Assembly (NCBI GenBank): GCA_963805445.1
Contig: CAWDUI010000009.1
Coordinates: forward strand, 62,001 to 126,000
From: JAENVT01 sp963805445
GTDB lineage: Bacteria > Actinomycetota > Acidimicrobiia > Acidimicrobiales > Ilumatobacteraceae
Direction: 5' to 3'
DNA length: 64,000 nucleotides
The position numbers and the translations under genes are program-made. The notes below the pieces were generated by a model. It saw only the letters and a list, made by a program, of their open reading frames with translations, searched no databases and was not told the origin of the DNA. Positions 44,095-51,776 of the stretch are shown here, one piece after another (position 1 is the stretch's first letter; each line of letters opens with the position of its first letter).

Positions 44095-44499
44095 ATGACC
44101 ACAACCGACACAACCACCAACACCCCTGGCGCCAGCCCCGACGGCATCATCGATGCCCATCTCGAGGCATATGCCCTTGCCGACACCGATCGACGCGACG
44201 CCCTCGTTGCCGCCAACTGGAACATCGATGGCGAGTTGCTCGATCCTCCGCTCGAGGGTCGTGGCCGCGCCGAGATCAGTGCCCTCGCCGATGCCGTGCT
44301 GGCCCACTTCCCCGAGCATCGATTCGTGCGCATCACGGCCGTCGATGCGCACCACGGTTTCGCCCGCTACGGGTGGGAGCTCGTCGGACCCGACGGTGTC
44401 GTCGCCGTCAACGGCACCGATGTCGTGCAGTTCGACGAGGCCGGCAAGCTGTTGCGGATCGTCGGCTTCTTCGGCCCACTGGAGCCCGTGGCCGGCTGA
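44095..44499 (+). CDS. SnoaL-like/NTF2-fold protein
   Basis: The 134-residue protein has a Thr-rich disordered N-terminus, then an NTF2-like cone fold: IDAHLEAYALADTDRRDALV, a strand-rich middle (FVRITAVDAHHGFARYGWEL) and GTDVVQFDEAGKLLRIVGFF at the end. Many such proteins are isomerases, hydrolases or binding proteins for small hydrophobic ligands. ATG 44095 is chosen over an upstream GTG. It is divergent from the XRE/MmyB regulator, which probably controls it. Confidence 0.83.
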   Translation: MTTTDTTTNTPGASPDGIIDAHLEAYALADTDRRDALVAANWNIDGELLDPPLEGRGRAEISALADAVLAHFPEHRFVRITAVDAHHGFARYGWELVGPDGVVAVNGTDVVQFDEAGKLLRIVGFFGPLEPVAG

Positions 44500-44522
44500 G
44501 TGCGATGGTGCCGGGTTCGTCG

Positions 44523-46199
44523 CTATCTGGCGAGCTCGGCACCCAACTGCTCGAGACCAATCGGCCCGAGGCGCAAGGCCTTGGTGTGCCACGCCTTCAG
44601 GTCGAAGTGCGCACCGTTGCGACCGCGAGCGTCGTCGCGCGCGCGTTGCCACTCGCGCTGGCCGATCTTGTAGCTGATCGCTTGCGCCGGCCAGCCGAGG
44701 TAGCGATCGATCTCGCTGCTCATGAACGCCTCGGTGTGGCCGGTCTCGCTGACCGAGAACTCGAACGCCAGATCCGGGGTCCACCGCTCGCCGCCGTGGA
44801 ATGCCGTACCGTCGTGCAGCGTCGTGCCCTGCGGGATGAGCTTGCCGAGGTGCATCCCGATGTCGATGATCACACGCACCGTGCGCAGGATTTGGGCGCT
44901 GAGAAAGCCGAGGCGATGGTCGGGGTTGTCGAACCATCCGAACTCGTCGCAGAGCTGCTCGGCGTACAGCGCCCATCCTTCGCCATGGCCGGGGATGAAG
45001 CTGCCGCGCTGGATACGGCTGAGCGAGCCTGCTTGCACCTTCGCGTAGGCGATCTGGAGATGGTGTCCCGGTACGGACTCGTGATAGCAGGTCGTCACCT
45101 CGCCCCATCTCGGAAACACCGTTCGGCCGACGGCGGGGTACCACGTGCGGCCGGGGCGGGTGAAGTCCTCCGACGGCCCCGTGTAGTACGCAGCTGCCGC
45201 GGAACCCTCCGGTGGGATCAAGGCCTCACATCGATCCATGACGTCGGGGATCTCGAAGTGCTCCTTGCTCCGCGACAACGCCTCGTCGGTCAGGGCTTGG
45301 AGCCACGCCTGGTAGGCGTCGACTCCGTGTTCGGCACGCGCCGGGTCGCTGTCGAGCAGCGCGATCACTTCCGTAAAGCTTCCGCCCGGCATGATGCGAT
45401 CGCAGGTCGTCGCGATCTGGCCGCGGAGGTCGTGGAAGTCGGTCCACGCCCACTCGTACATCTCCTGCGGATCGAGGTCGGCGCCGAGCATGGTGCGCAC
45501 GCCGACCCGGTAGCGCTCCGGCCCGCACCCGTCAGCCGTCGTAGCGTCTGCGGCGTAGACGTCGCGCAGGTAGTCGGCGAACTCCCCGAATGCGGTGTTG
45601 GCCAGATCGGCGCCATCACGCACTCGACGTTGCAGCGCATCGGTCAGCTCGTGACGCCCGGCTTCGGTCGACAGGCTGTCGAACCAACGATTGGCGGCCC
45701 ACGTCGCGCATTGTTCGGCCGTTGACAGCGCCTGCCGACGGGTCGCGACGTGTCCAGTCGCCCGCCCCTCGTCGTAGGTTGCGCGCAGACCATCGAGCGC
45801 TGCAGGCAACGCGTGCAACCGCGCCGCAATGTTCTCCCACGCCTCATCGCCATCTCGGGACATCAGATCGAACGTGCTGCGAAGAGTCGTCGTCGGCGAG
45901 GCGATGGCGCGCATCGTGCGCTTCCACTCGCCGATCTCGTGTGTCAGCAAGGCGACGTCGAAACGCTCGGTGATGAAGCCCCGAGCGAGGCGATCGTTCT
46001 CATCGCCGTCAGCGAGATCGTGGAGCTCGCTCAGGGCTCGGCGTGTGTGCGCATCGCGAGCGTCGTGGCCGTGCGGGGAGAAGTCGGTCAGCAGGTGGTC
46101 GTAGCCGGATATGCCCCGTGAGGTCGCAAGGCACGGGTCGAGCTCGGACTGCTCCGTCACGAAGCGGTCGGCAAACTCGAAGACGGGGGACAGGGCCAT
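44523..46199 (-). CDS. DUF885 family zinc peptidase-like protein
   Basis: The 558-residue protein starts at ATG 46199 (MALSPVFEFADRFVTE). The DUF885 signature is present: CYHESVPGHHLQIAYAKVQ near residue 365, with the metal-binding HESVPGHH, followed by GEGWALYAEQLCDEFG near 400. ETGHTEAFMSSEIDRYLGWP and QAISYKIGQREW close the family core. Related proteins are secreted or cytoplasmic metallopeptidases of unclear specificity. No signal peptide is seen here. It is convergent with the SnoaL-like gene. Confidence 0.9.
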   Translation of the reverse strand: MALSPVFEFADRFVTEQSELDPCLATSRGISGYDHLLTDFSPHGHDARDAHTRRALSELHDLADGDENDRLARGFITERFDVALLTHEIGEWKRTMRAIASPTTTLRSTFDLMSRDGDEAWENIAARLHALPAALDGLRATYDEGRATGHVATRRQALSTAEQCATWAANRWFDSLSTEAGRHELTDALQRRVRDGADLANTAFGEFADYLRDVYAADATTADGCGPERYRVGVRTMLGADLDPQEMYEWAWTDFHDLRGQIATTCDRIMPGGSFTEVIALLDSDPARAEHGVDAYQAWLQALTDEALSRSKEHFEIPDVMDRCEALIPPEGSAAAAYYTGPSEDFTRPGRTWYPAVGRTVFPRWGEVTTCYHESVPGHHLQIAYAKVQAGSLSRIQRGSFIPGHGEGWALYAEQLCDEFGWFDNPDHRLGFLSAQILRTVRVIIDIGMHLGKLIPQGTTLHDGTAFHGGERWTPDLAFEFSVSETGHTEAFMSSEIDRYLGWPAQAISYKIGQREWQRARDDARGRNGAHFDLKAWHTKALRLGPIGLEQLGAELAR

Positions 46200-46242
46200 G
46201 GCCCGAGCGTAGACCTGGGCCATGGCCTGCCGGCACTGTCAG

Positions 46243-46719
46243 TTACGTCAGCGAGGGCAGCAGCTCGGCGAGCCGGTCATAGGTTTCTGCTGCGCCGTGC
46301 TCCATACCCGACTCGACGACCGCGTCACGAACCTCTTGTGATTCGTAGAGGACAGTCCCGGTCAAAGTCGTTCTGCCGTCGTGCTCGGTCAGCACGACGG
46401 TGACCACCGAAGTGCCGGGGTAGTCGTCGAAGGATTCTGTGTGGACCGTTCGTTCGCCTGGCACGATCTCGCGGTACTCGCCTCCCATGCCCATGCTGCG
46501 GCCATCGGGGCCGTCCAGGACGTACCGCCAGGAGCCGCCGACCCGAAAGTCGATCTCACACACGACAAGTGACCAGCCATGTGGCCCGAACCAGCGCTTG
46601 ATCAGTTCAGGCCGTGTCAAGGCTTCATAGACGAGATGCCGTGGCGCCTCGAAGACGCGGGTCATCACGACCTCGCGTGGGGACGGCGTGGTGACCTTGA
46701 GAGTTCCGGTGTTCAGCAT
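46243..46719 (-). CDS. SRPBCC / AHSA1 (ATPase activator-like) domain protein
   Basis: The 158-residue protein of the START/SRPBCC fold begins MLNTGTLKVTTPSPREVVMT. The AHSA1 pattern is clear: RVFEAPRHLVYEALTRPELI, KRWFGPHGWSLVVCEIDFRV, and GSWRYVLDGPDG. It follows the ArsR-type gene with a TGATG overlap. The ArsR-SRPBCC pair is common in actinobacteria, where the SRPBCC protein may bind a hydrophobic ligand. Its ligand is unknown. Confidence 0.9.
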   Translation of the reverse strand: MLNTGTLKVTTPSPREVVMTRVFEAPRHLVYEALTRPELIKRWFGPHGWSLVVCEIDFRVGGSWRYVLDGPDGRSMGMGGEYREIVPGERTVHTESFDDYPGTSVVTVVLTEHDGRTTLTGTVLYESQEVRDAVVESGMEHGAAETYDRLAELLPSLT

Positions 46720-47096
46720 CAGTGATGTCCTTTCGTGTTGTTGGTGTCGGTGGCCTTCAGTTCGTCGAGCACGGTGTCGAGTCGTTCGAACGATTGCTCC
46801 CAGAATCGTCGGTAGCCCTCGAGCCAGTCGTTGGCCTCGGCCAGCCGCTTGGCCTCGAGGCGGCACGGCCGGCGCTGGGCGTCGCGGCCTCGCGAGATCA
46901 GACCTGCCCGCTCCAGGACCTTGAGGTGCTTGGAGATGGCCGGTTGTGTCATCGCGAATGGTTCGGCCAGCTCGGTGACCGTTGCCTGTCCCGAAGCCAG
47001 GCGGGCCAGGATCGCTCGCCGAGTTGGGTCGGCGAGCGCCGCGAACGTCGCATCGAGGCGCTCGTGTCGTGCTCGTCTATTACCAATAAGTTCCAT
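46719..47096 (-). CDS. ArsR family (winged-helix) transcriptional regulator
   Basis: The 125-residue regulator has the family core TFAALADPTRRAILARLASG, the recognition helix FAMTQPAISKHLKVLERAGL near residue 50 and the wing RGRDAQRRPCRLEAKRL. The metal-site cysteines of ArsR/SmtB are absent, so it senses something other than arsenic-type metals. Translation is coupled to the SRPBCC gene. A perfect 9-bp inverted repeat spans its start codon, consistent with autorepression. Confidence 0.92.
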   Translation of the reverse strand: MELIGNRRARHERLDATFAALADPTRRAILARLASGQATVTELAEPFAMTQPAISKHLKVLERAGLISRGRDAQRRPCRLEAKRLAEANDWLEGYRRFWEQSFERLDTVLDELKATDTNNTKGHH

Positions 47097-47110
47097 AACT
47101 GATTGGTAAT
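47079..47110. promoter_or_regulatory. Inverted-repeat operator over the arsR-type start and -10 region
   Basis: ATTACCAAT (47079-47087) and ATTGGTAAT (47102-47110) are perfect inverted repeats with a 14-bp spacer. Together they flank the start codon (47094-47096). A TATATAT stretch just beyond (toward 47116) fits a -10 box for a nearly leaderless message. Confidence 0.75.
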
Positions 47111-47190
47111 ATATAGCCCCTAGTGGGATCCGTCAAGCGCCGGCCGCCGAACGAGGCATCCTCCCGACCCAATCTCGTACCATCGCCTCG

Positions 47191-48291
47191 ATGACCGTCA
47201 ACGAGCGCCTCCTCACGGGCGACGAAGCCCGCCGAATCGCCATCCGGGCCCAGTTGCTCGACGCCGACCGTCCCGATGATCTGCCCACGATGATCGAGCG
47301 ATTGACCATGCTGCAGTTGGACCCCACGTCCACGGTCGCGCCCAGCGCCGACCTCGTCGCCTGGTCTCGGCTGGGCAGTGCCTACGAGCCGGCCCACCTG
47401 ACACAGGCGCTCGAGCGGGATCGGACGTTGTTCGAGCACCGCGGCCAGGCCGTGCCGACCGAGTCGGTCATCGTGATGGTGCGGCCGATGGCCGACATCG
47501 GCCTCTATCTCGCCGACATGGCCGATTGGTCGGTCGGCTGGAGGCGGCAGCGCGAATGGCTTGCGGCCAACGACGGGTTTCGTGGGCGAGTGCTCGAACT
47601 GTTGGGCGCATCTGGTCCACTGGCCTCGCGTGACATCCCCGACAGCGCCGAAGTGCCATGGGAGTCGAGTGGCTGGACGCACGATCGCAACGTGACCCAG
47701 ATGCTCGAGTCGCTCGCGTCGCGCGGTGAGGTGGCCGTGGCGGGCCGCCAGGGACGGCAACGTCTGTGGGACGTGGCGTCGCGGGTCTACCCAGCCAAGG
47801 TGAAGGTGGTGCCGGCGAAGAAGGCACGGGCGATCCGCGACGAGAAGTGGTTGCGCTCGCTCGGAATTGCGCGACCGCAGCACGTCGGCGATGCCGGCAT
47901 CCCCGTCGAGGTCGAAGGAACGTCGGGTGTGTGGCGGGTCGACCCAGACGCCACGGCCGATGACTTCGAAGGACGCACCGCACTGCTCTCACCGTTCGAC
48001 AGATTGGTCCACGATCGGGTTCGGGCAATGGAGCTGTTCGACTTCGAGTACACGTTGGAGATGTACAAGCCGAAGGAGAAACGCCGTTGGGGATACTTCG
48101 CGCTTCCCGTGCTGCATCACGACCGTCTGGTGGGCAAGGTCGATGCGATTGCGGATCGCAAGGCGTCGGCGCTGCGCATCCACGCCGTGCACCAAGACGT
48201 TCCATTCACTCGGGCCATCACCAAGGCCGTCGATGCTGAGATCGACGCGCTCGCGCAGTGGCTCGGCGTCGATGTCATCCGCGACGCGTAG
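47191..48291 (+). CDS. Winged-helix DNA-binding protein, YcaQ/AlkZ (HTH_42) family
   Basis: The 366-residue protein belongs to the family of YcaQ and AlkZ DNA glycosylases, which unhook interstrand crosslinks or remove alkylated bases. The N-terminus is GDEARRIAIRAQLLDADRPD, and the catalytic QxD-type motif is MLQLDPTST near residue 48. The central region is LFEHRGQAVPTESVIVMVRP, and the C-terminal domain is LLSPFDRLVHDRVRAMELFD then YKPKEKRRWGYFALPVLHHD, both highly conserved in the family. Base-excision activity is inferred from the motif. It stands alone, divergent from the ArsR operon. Confidence 0.88.
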   Translation: MTVNERLLTGDEARRIAIRAQLLDADRPDDLPTMIERLTMLQLDPTSTVAPSADLVAWSRLGSAYEPAHLTQALERDRTLFEHRGQAVPTESVIVMVRPMADIGLYLADMADWSVGWRRQREWLAANDGFRGRVLELLGASGPLASRDIPDSAEVPWESSGWTHDRNVTQMLESLASRGEVAVAGRQGRQRLWDVASRVYPAKVKVVPAKKARAIRDEKWLRSLGIARPQHVGDAGIPVEVEGTSGVWRVDPDATADDFEGRTALLSPFDRLVHDRVRAMELFDFEYTLEMYKPKEKRRWGYFALPVLHHDRLVGKVDAIADRKASALRIHAVHQDVPFTRAITKAVDAEIDALAQWLGVDVIRDA

Positions 48292-48370
48292 CGGACCTTC
48301 CCTCTCACACGAACACGATTGCGCGACTGCGTGAGCAGATCCAACGAATTGCCCTTGTGATCGATATCCG

Positions 48371-48502
48371 GAGCTGCTCGACGCTCCCGACGTGGTGGCG
48401 ACGTGTGCAATCCACGCCGCGGTAGCGGCCGTCGATGCTGCGAGTTGTGTGAAGTGGGCCGACCAGCTGCTGGCGGCAGCGGAGGAGCGCCTCGAGGGCT
48501 GA
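48371..48502 (+). pseudogene. Possible remnant of a HEPN-domain gene
   Basis: A 43-codon stretch ending at TGA 48502 reads ELLDAPDVVATCAIHAAVAA VDAASC in two pieces and then KWADQLLAAAEERLEG. The helical pattern and the AIHAAVAAVDA segment resemble small HEPN proteins that pair with nucleotidyltransferases. No start is visible, and upstream codons are out of frame. An HTH-nucleotidyltransferase lies 1.6 kb away. Most of the rest of the 48292-48577 gap holds nothing I recognise. Confidence 0.3.
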
Positions 48503-48577
48503 TCTTGCGCTCTTGCGCATCCGCGAAAGATGAGCACGCGACTCATGTGATCGTGCCATGCTGCCGATGCCTGTCAT

Positions 48578-49213
48578 GTGGCTCAGTTCCCCACTCGCCG
48601 AGACAGTCGATATCCCGGCCTCGACCAGCAGACCCGCTGGGTGCCGTCGCGATGTGCGCCGCCGTCGTCGAGGGTGGTCTGGCAGCGTGGGACGTTCCGC
48701 CTCCATCGCAGCGCCCTACTGATGCTGTTCGTGAGCGCGGTGCTCGTCGGCGCGCCCTTCGTGGCGGGGGCATTGATCGATCCGCGGTTCTCGGACCCGG
48801 TGTTCGTCGCGATGGCGTTCGCCGTGGCGTGGACAGGCACGGTCGCTCCCTTGCACCACGAGCTCGCGCATTCAATGGTCGCAAGGCACTTTGGAATCGA
48901 GACGCGCTCGTCCGGGTACCACCTCGGGGGTGCCTACGTCGTGCTGCACCCACCGTCGACCGGAGTCACCCCACACGCCTGGATCTGGACGCTGTTGGCT
49001 GGTCCCATCAGCAACGCAATCGTTGGTAGTGCTTTGCTCGCTGGATGGTCGTTGACGAGTGGTGGTTGGTTTACTGCCGCGGGGCTGTTCTGCATGCTCG
49101 TGGCTGCCCTCGAGCTGTGTACTTCGTTGGCCAACGCCGTTCCGGGCCCAAGGAGCGATGGTGGCGCGATCGTTGACACACTTCGAATTTCGCGCTCCCC
49201 ACTGGTGATCTGA
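48578..49213 (+). CDS. Site-2-protease-like (M50) membrane metalloprotease
   Basis: The frame gives up to 211 residues, with an uncertain start (GTG 48578 or GTG 48638). The zinc motif is PLHHELAHSMVARHFGIE near residue 93, where HELAH is HExxH in a hydrophobic helix. The second motif NAVPGPRSDGG near residue 188 is the NxxPxxxxDG aspartate motif of S2P proteases. Four membrane segments are predicted, including SALLMLFVSAVLVGAPFVAG. It sits at the edge of DNA full of integrase remnants, so it may be accessory. The substrate is unknown. Confidence 0.72.
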   Translation: MAQFPTRRDSRYPGLDQQTRWVPSRCAPPSSRVVWQRGTFRLHRSALLMLFVSAVLVGAPFVAGALIDPRFSDPVFVAMAFAVAWTGTVAPLHHELAHSMVARHFGIETRSSGYHLGGAYVVLHPPSTGVTPHAWIWTLLAGPISNAIVGSALLAGWSLTSGGWFTAAGLFCMLVAALELCTSLANAVPGPRSDGGAIVDTLRISRSPLVI

Positions 49214-49239
49214 CTCAGAGTCGTCGCGTACGGCACCGT

Positions 49240-49441
49240 CGACGCGATGCCTGAAGAGCCGGCCGGTGACGTCGCGGACGCGCCCCTCCTCGCCGTGTCA
49301 GAGGTGGCCGTAGACGTCCAAGGTGACCTTGGCGGACTTGTGACCGAGCGCCGCCTGCACCTGCTTCACGCTGCACCCGGCGTGGATCAGGGCGCCGGCG
49401 ACGAAGTGGCGCAGGTCGTGAAAACATGATCGACTCTGGCA
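49240..49441 (-). pseudogene. Tyrosine recombinase C-terminal remnant (copy 1)
   Basis: The fragment carries HDLRHFVAGALIHAGCSVKQ and then LGHKSAKVTLDVYGHL, the catalytic R, H and Y of phage integrases. A TGA replaces the tryptophan codon found after YGHL in copy 2, and an extra T before HDLRH shifts the frame. The homology continues past the TGA as GEEGRVRDVTGRLFR. It is a decayed relative of the copy at 51777 and abuts an att-like repeat. Confidence 0.8.
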
Positions 49442-49464
49442 GCCCGGCGCGACTGTGATGCCCA

Positions 49465-49494
49465 CGAAACCCCTGCTACACGTTGAAGCGGAAC
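49465..49494 (+). repeat. att-like direct repeat, distal copy (duplicate of ychF 3' end)
   Basis: These 30 bp are identical to 52450-52479, starting CGAAACCCCTGCTACACG. Weaker similarity extends about 15 bp further left. The matching copy is the end of ychF, so this one is read as the far attachment site of an inserted element. Confidence 0.8.
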
Positions 49495-49557
49495 GTCGGA
49501 ACACGGTCGATTCATAGCCGCTGACCTGGGACGCTGCGGTTCAGTCGCGTGGCCGAG

Positions 49558-49575
49558 TTCGCAGAAGGTACGCAG
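49558..49575 (+). repeat. Putative integrase arm sites, left end
   Basis: TTCGCAG and TACGCAG are spaced 11 bp start to start. The surrounding 22 bp match the right-end pair (52347-52364) at 20 positions in the same orientation. Confidence 0.6.
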
Positions 49576-49775
49576 CTCGCTTGGCCGGTTCCCTCAACGC
49601 CAGGCGCGATCCATCACGTCGGGGTCGTCGAGGTCGGCGCAAGTCTCGGCGAGGCTGGTCAGGTCGGCGGCCGAGACCGGGACTGCTTCGGGAGCTCGCT
49701 CGCGAGCCAGCAGCCGTCGCCGGCGGTCGGCCGCTCGCGAGAGGCCGGTCCGTAGGGTCCCCAGTACGGCGTTGT

Positions 49776-49997
49776 TCAGCGCCTCTGCTCGATCACCAGA
49801 TCGCTCACCGTGCTGTCGGCAGTGATGAGCGGCGCGATGCGTTGACGTTTGGTAACAAGCGCTGGAGTGACCAAGCCATCGGCGACGAGGCGATCGAGTG
49901 CAGACGTAGGGGCTGCTGCGTTGCTTGCGTTCGAAGTCTTCTCAATGCCGCTGCGTCTGGGTGTCCGGTCTTGTGACGATCGATCCTCCGGTCTCAT
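49776..49997 (-). pseudogene. Phd/YefM-type antitoxin, probable C-terminal remnant
   Basis: The last 43 residues (ALDRLVADGLVTPALVTK, then ITADSTVSDLVIEQRR) look like the toxin-binding tail of PIN-associated antitoxins. The N-terminal DNA-binding half expected of Phd proteins is absent; the frame instead begins with an unrelated basic stretch. No intact toxin gene follows on the minus strand. Below it, 49576-49775 has an open frame (SRAADRRRRLLARERAPEAV) that I cannot assign. Confidence 0.4.
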
Positions 49998-50056
49998 ATG
50001 AAAACGATGGCGCGATCACGACATGGCAATCCATCGATTTCAGCATGATCGTTATT

Positions 50057-50083
50057 CAGATCATATGATCTGCTTTCAGATCA
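50057..50083. promoter_or_regulatory. Palindromic operator/promoter of the HTH-nucleotidyltransferase gene
   Basis: CAGATCATATGATCTG (50057-50072) is a perfect 16-bp palindrome, with a further half-site CAGATCA at 50077-50083. TATGAT inside it fits a -10 hexamer. It lies 34-49 bp before the GTG start, in an AT-rich patch unlike its surroundings. Autoregulation by the gene's own HTH is plausible. Confidence 0.6.
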
Positions 50084-50105
50084 CTTGGCCGGTAAGGTCG
50101 GAGAC

Positions 50106-50735
50106 GTGAATCTCGGGGCACCGATTCTTGATGTGGCTCCAGCCGTTCGTGGAGCGCTGCTGCAGGTGTTGGCCCGACTCGAACAACCCGTCACTCGACG
50201 GCAGCTCGCTGCCTCTGCGGGCGTCGCGCCGGGCAACGCGAGCGTCGTGATCGAGGACCTCATCCGCGCGGGCCTGGTGAACGAGACAGTGGCCGGCCGT
50301 TCGTCGATGGTGGCCCTCAACCGGGACCATCTCGCCGCTGGCTCGCTGCTCGCGCTCGCCGGCCTTCGCGGCGAGTTGATCGGCCGCCTCCGGGAGCGGC
50401 TCGCGGAGTGGCCCAACCTGGAGGGCGCCTGGCTGTTCGGCTCCGCGGCGCGAGGAGATGCGGACGGCAAGTCAGACATCGACGTCCTTATCATCGCCCT
50501 CGACCTCGACACGCCCGAGCTGCACGAGCGCTTGGCGCAGCTCCAGGCCGACGTGCGCTCGTGGACCGGAAACGACGTGCAGGTCGTGGAGCACACGCCC
50601 GCATCGTGGCGAAAGCTCGTTCGATCCAACAATTCGCTGGTTGAGCAAATCGGATTCGACGGAATCGCGCTCACCGCCGAAGGCGGCTTCCTCCTCGGAA
50701 GTCCTCGATTGAGTGGTAGGACCGCTCGGCGGTAG
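50106..50735 (+). CDS. HTH-nucleotidyltransferase (MNT-like) protein
   Basis: The 209-residue protein starts at GTG 50106 after GGAG. The N-terminal winged helix (RRQLAASAGVAPGNASVVIE) is fused to a minimal DNA-polymerase-beta-type nucleotidyltransferase with GAWLFGSAARGDADGKSDID near residue 120, containing the GS and DxD catalytic motifs, then VLIIALDLDTPELHERLAQL. Such proteins act as antitoxins to HEPN toxins, or as toxins themselves. No HEPN gene is adjacent; a possible HEPN scrap is at 48371. It has a palindromic promoter and lies inside the integrative element. Confidence 0.82.
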   Translation: MNLGAPILDVAPAVRGALLQVLARLEQPVTRRQLAASAGVAPGNASVVIEDLIRAGLVNETVAGRSSMVALNRDHLAAGSLLALAGLRGELIGRLRERLAEWPNLEGAWLFGSAARGDADGKSDIDVLIIALDLDTPELHERLAQLQADVRSWTGNDVQVVEHTPASWRKLVRSNNSLVEQIGFDGIALTAEGGFLLGSPRLSGRTARR

Positions 50736-50757
50736 ACGCGTCGGACATGCCGGTGAA

Positions 50758-51081
50758 TCAGCGCATTGCGTAGAACCAGCTCCCATCGTAGGAACGGTCG
50801 ACTGTTTCCTGCGATTGGATGGTGACCGTCGTCAGGCTGGCCTCGATGACCGGATAACCCGACGCGACGAGGACCTCTCGGATCCACGGCAGGGTTTGTG
50901 GGTTTGAGGCAAGCCGATCACGTTCCTCGTCGTTGGTGGTCTGGAGCCAGACCCCGAGCCATGTATTGCCGACCACTGGCATGGACCGCACCGCGGTGAA
51001 CCCGAACGGTGCGAACGCCCTCATCAGCGTGGACTCAGCGGCCGCACGAATCTCTCCTGGGTTGAGGTTCTCTATCGCCAT
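50758..51081 (-). CDS. Third gene of the toxin-antitoxin operon, unknown function
   Basis: The 107-residue protein begins MAIENLNPGEIRAAAESTLM and has an alpha/beta look: a strand-rich centre (VRSMPVVGNTWLGVWLQTTN) and another near the C-terminus (IEASLTTVTIQSQETVDRSY). There are no cysteine pairs, signal or helix-turn-helix. The ATG lies 3 bp after the antitoxin stop, so it is translated with it. I do not recognise the family. It may modulate the toxin-antitoxin pair or be passenger cargo. Confidence 0.6.
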   Translation of the reverse strand: MAIENLNPGEIRAAAESTLMRAFAPFGFTAVRSMPVVGNTWLGVWLQTTNDEERDRLASNPQTLPWIREVLVASGYPVIEASLTTVTIQSQETVDRSYDGSWFYAMR

Positions 51082-51084
51082 CGC

Positions 51085-51390
51085 TCAGCTCGCTGCGGAC
51101 AGCTCGACAGTGATCTTGAGATCTAGCGCGGCGGCGACCTTCTGGAGCGTCGTGAGCGTGGCGCCGACGCCGCCGGCCTCGAGGCGCGCTACCGCGGCCT
51201 GGCTGGTGCCCATGCGGGCGGCGAGCTCGCGCTGACTGAGGCCGGCAGCCTCGCGGGCGTCGCGAACCTTCTCACCGACATCCAGGGCGAGGCGGGTCGC
51301 CTCGTAGGTCTCGTCGAAGACGGCGCGCTCGTCGGCCGTCATGGCGGCCAGCCGGCTCTTCTTCAGTTCATCGATCGTTGTACGGGCCAT
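51085..51390 (-). CDS. higA: XRE family antitoxin (HigA-like)
   Basis: The 101-residue protein has an N-terminal helical region (RTTIDELKKSRLAAMTADER) typical of HigA-type partners, followed by the helix-turn-helix AGLSQRELAARMGTSQAAVA near residue 50 and TLTTLQKVAAALDLKITVEL at the end. The ATG overlaps the toxin stop as TGATG, so the order is toxin then antitoxin, as in higBA. It would neutralise the toxin and repress the promoter at 51731. It is intact although the toxin frame is broken. Confidence 0.88.
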   Translation of the reverse strand: MARTTIDELKKSRLAAMTADERAVFDETYEATRLALDVGEKVRDAREAAGLSQRELAARMGTSQAAVARLEAGGVGATLTTLQKVAAALDLKITVELSAAS

Positions 51391-51732
51391 CAGTCGTCCT
51401 CCTCGGCGGTGTGTCCTTCGGTGATGCAGCGGGTCATCGCCCAACGCGCTCGCTGCACCTCGAGCGCGTTCGTTCTGTCGTTGCTTGCGGAACACGGTCA
51501 GCAACACGATGCGCCGACCGGCGGCGAAGAAGTACGTGATCCGCCACGCCACGCGGAGCACGTCGAACCGCAGCTCGAACAGTCCGTCGCCGAGCGCACG
51601 CGACGCCGGCATCCGGAGCAGGTTGCCTCGTTCGGCCAGGCGCTCGACGTGGGGGAGCACCGACGCGAAGTCGTGCACGGTCAACGCACTCATCCATTGC
51701 TCCACCTCCGGCTCCAGCTCGACCGACCACAT
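51390..51732 (-). pseudogene. higB: RelE/HigB-family toxin, one frameshift
   Basis: From ATG 51732 the frame reads a RelE/Gp49-like toxin: LEPEVEQWMSALTVHDFASV, then RALGDGLFELRFDVLRVAWR, and RRIVLLTVFRKQRQNERA. It then leaves frame at CTCGAG (51459-51464) and, uncorrected, would fuse to the antitoxin. Losing one base there restores EVQRARWAMTRCITEGHTAE and a stop overlapping the antitoxin ATG, exactly as the family expects (113 residues). Either the toxin is inactivated in this strain or the base is an error. Confidence 0.82.
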
Positions 51733-51749
51733 GACATCAAAGATGATAT
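51731..51749. promoter_or_regulatory. Imperfect palindrome at the toxin-antitoxin promoter
   Basis: ATGACATCAAAGATGATAT reads as 8-bp arms with a 3-bp centre, 6 of 8 matching. It spans the toxin start codon, a typical operator position for HigA. Confidence 0.45.
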
Positions 51750-51776
51750 CAACCCATGAGCCGACCGGCGAGCGAC

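Noticed and set aside
49549..49755. 69-codon plus-strand frame in the element
   Set aside because: Low-complexity, overlaps arm repeats, no motif; more likely antisense to decayed antitoxin-region DNA.
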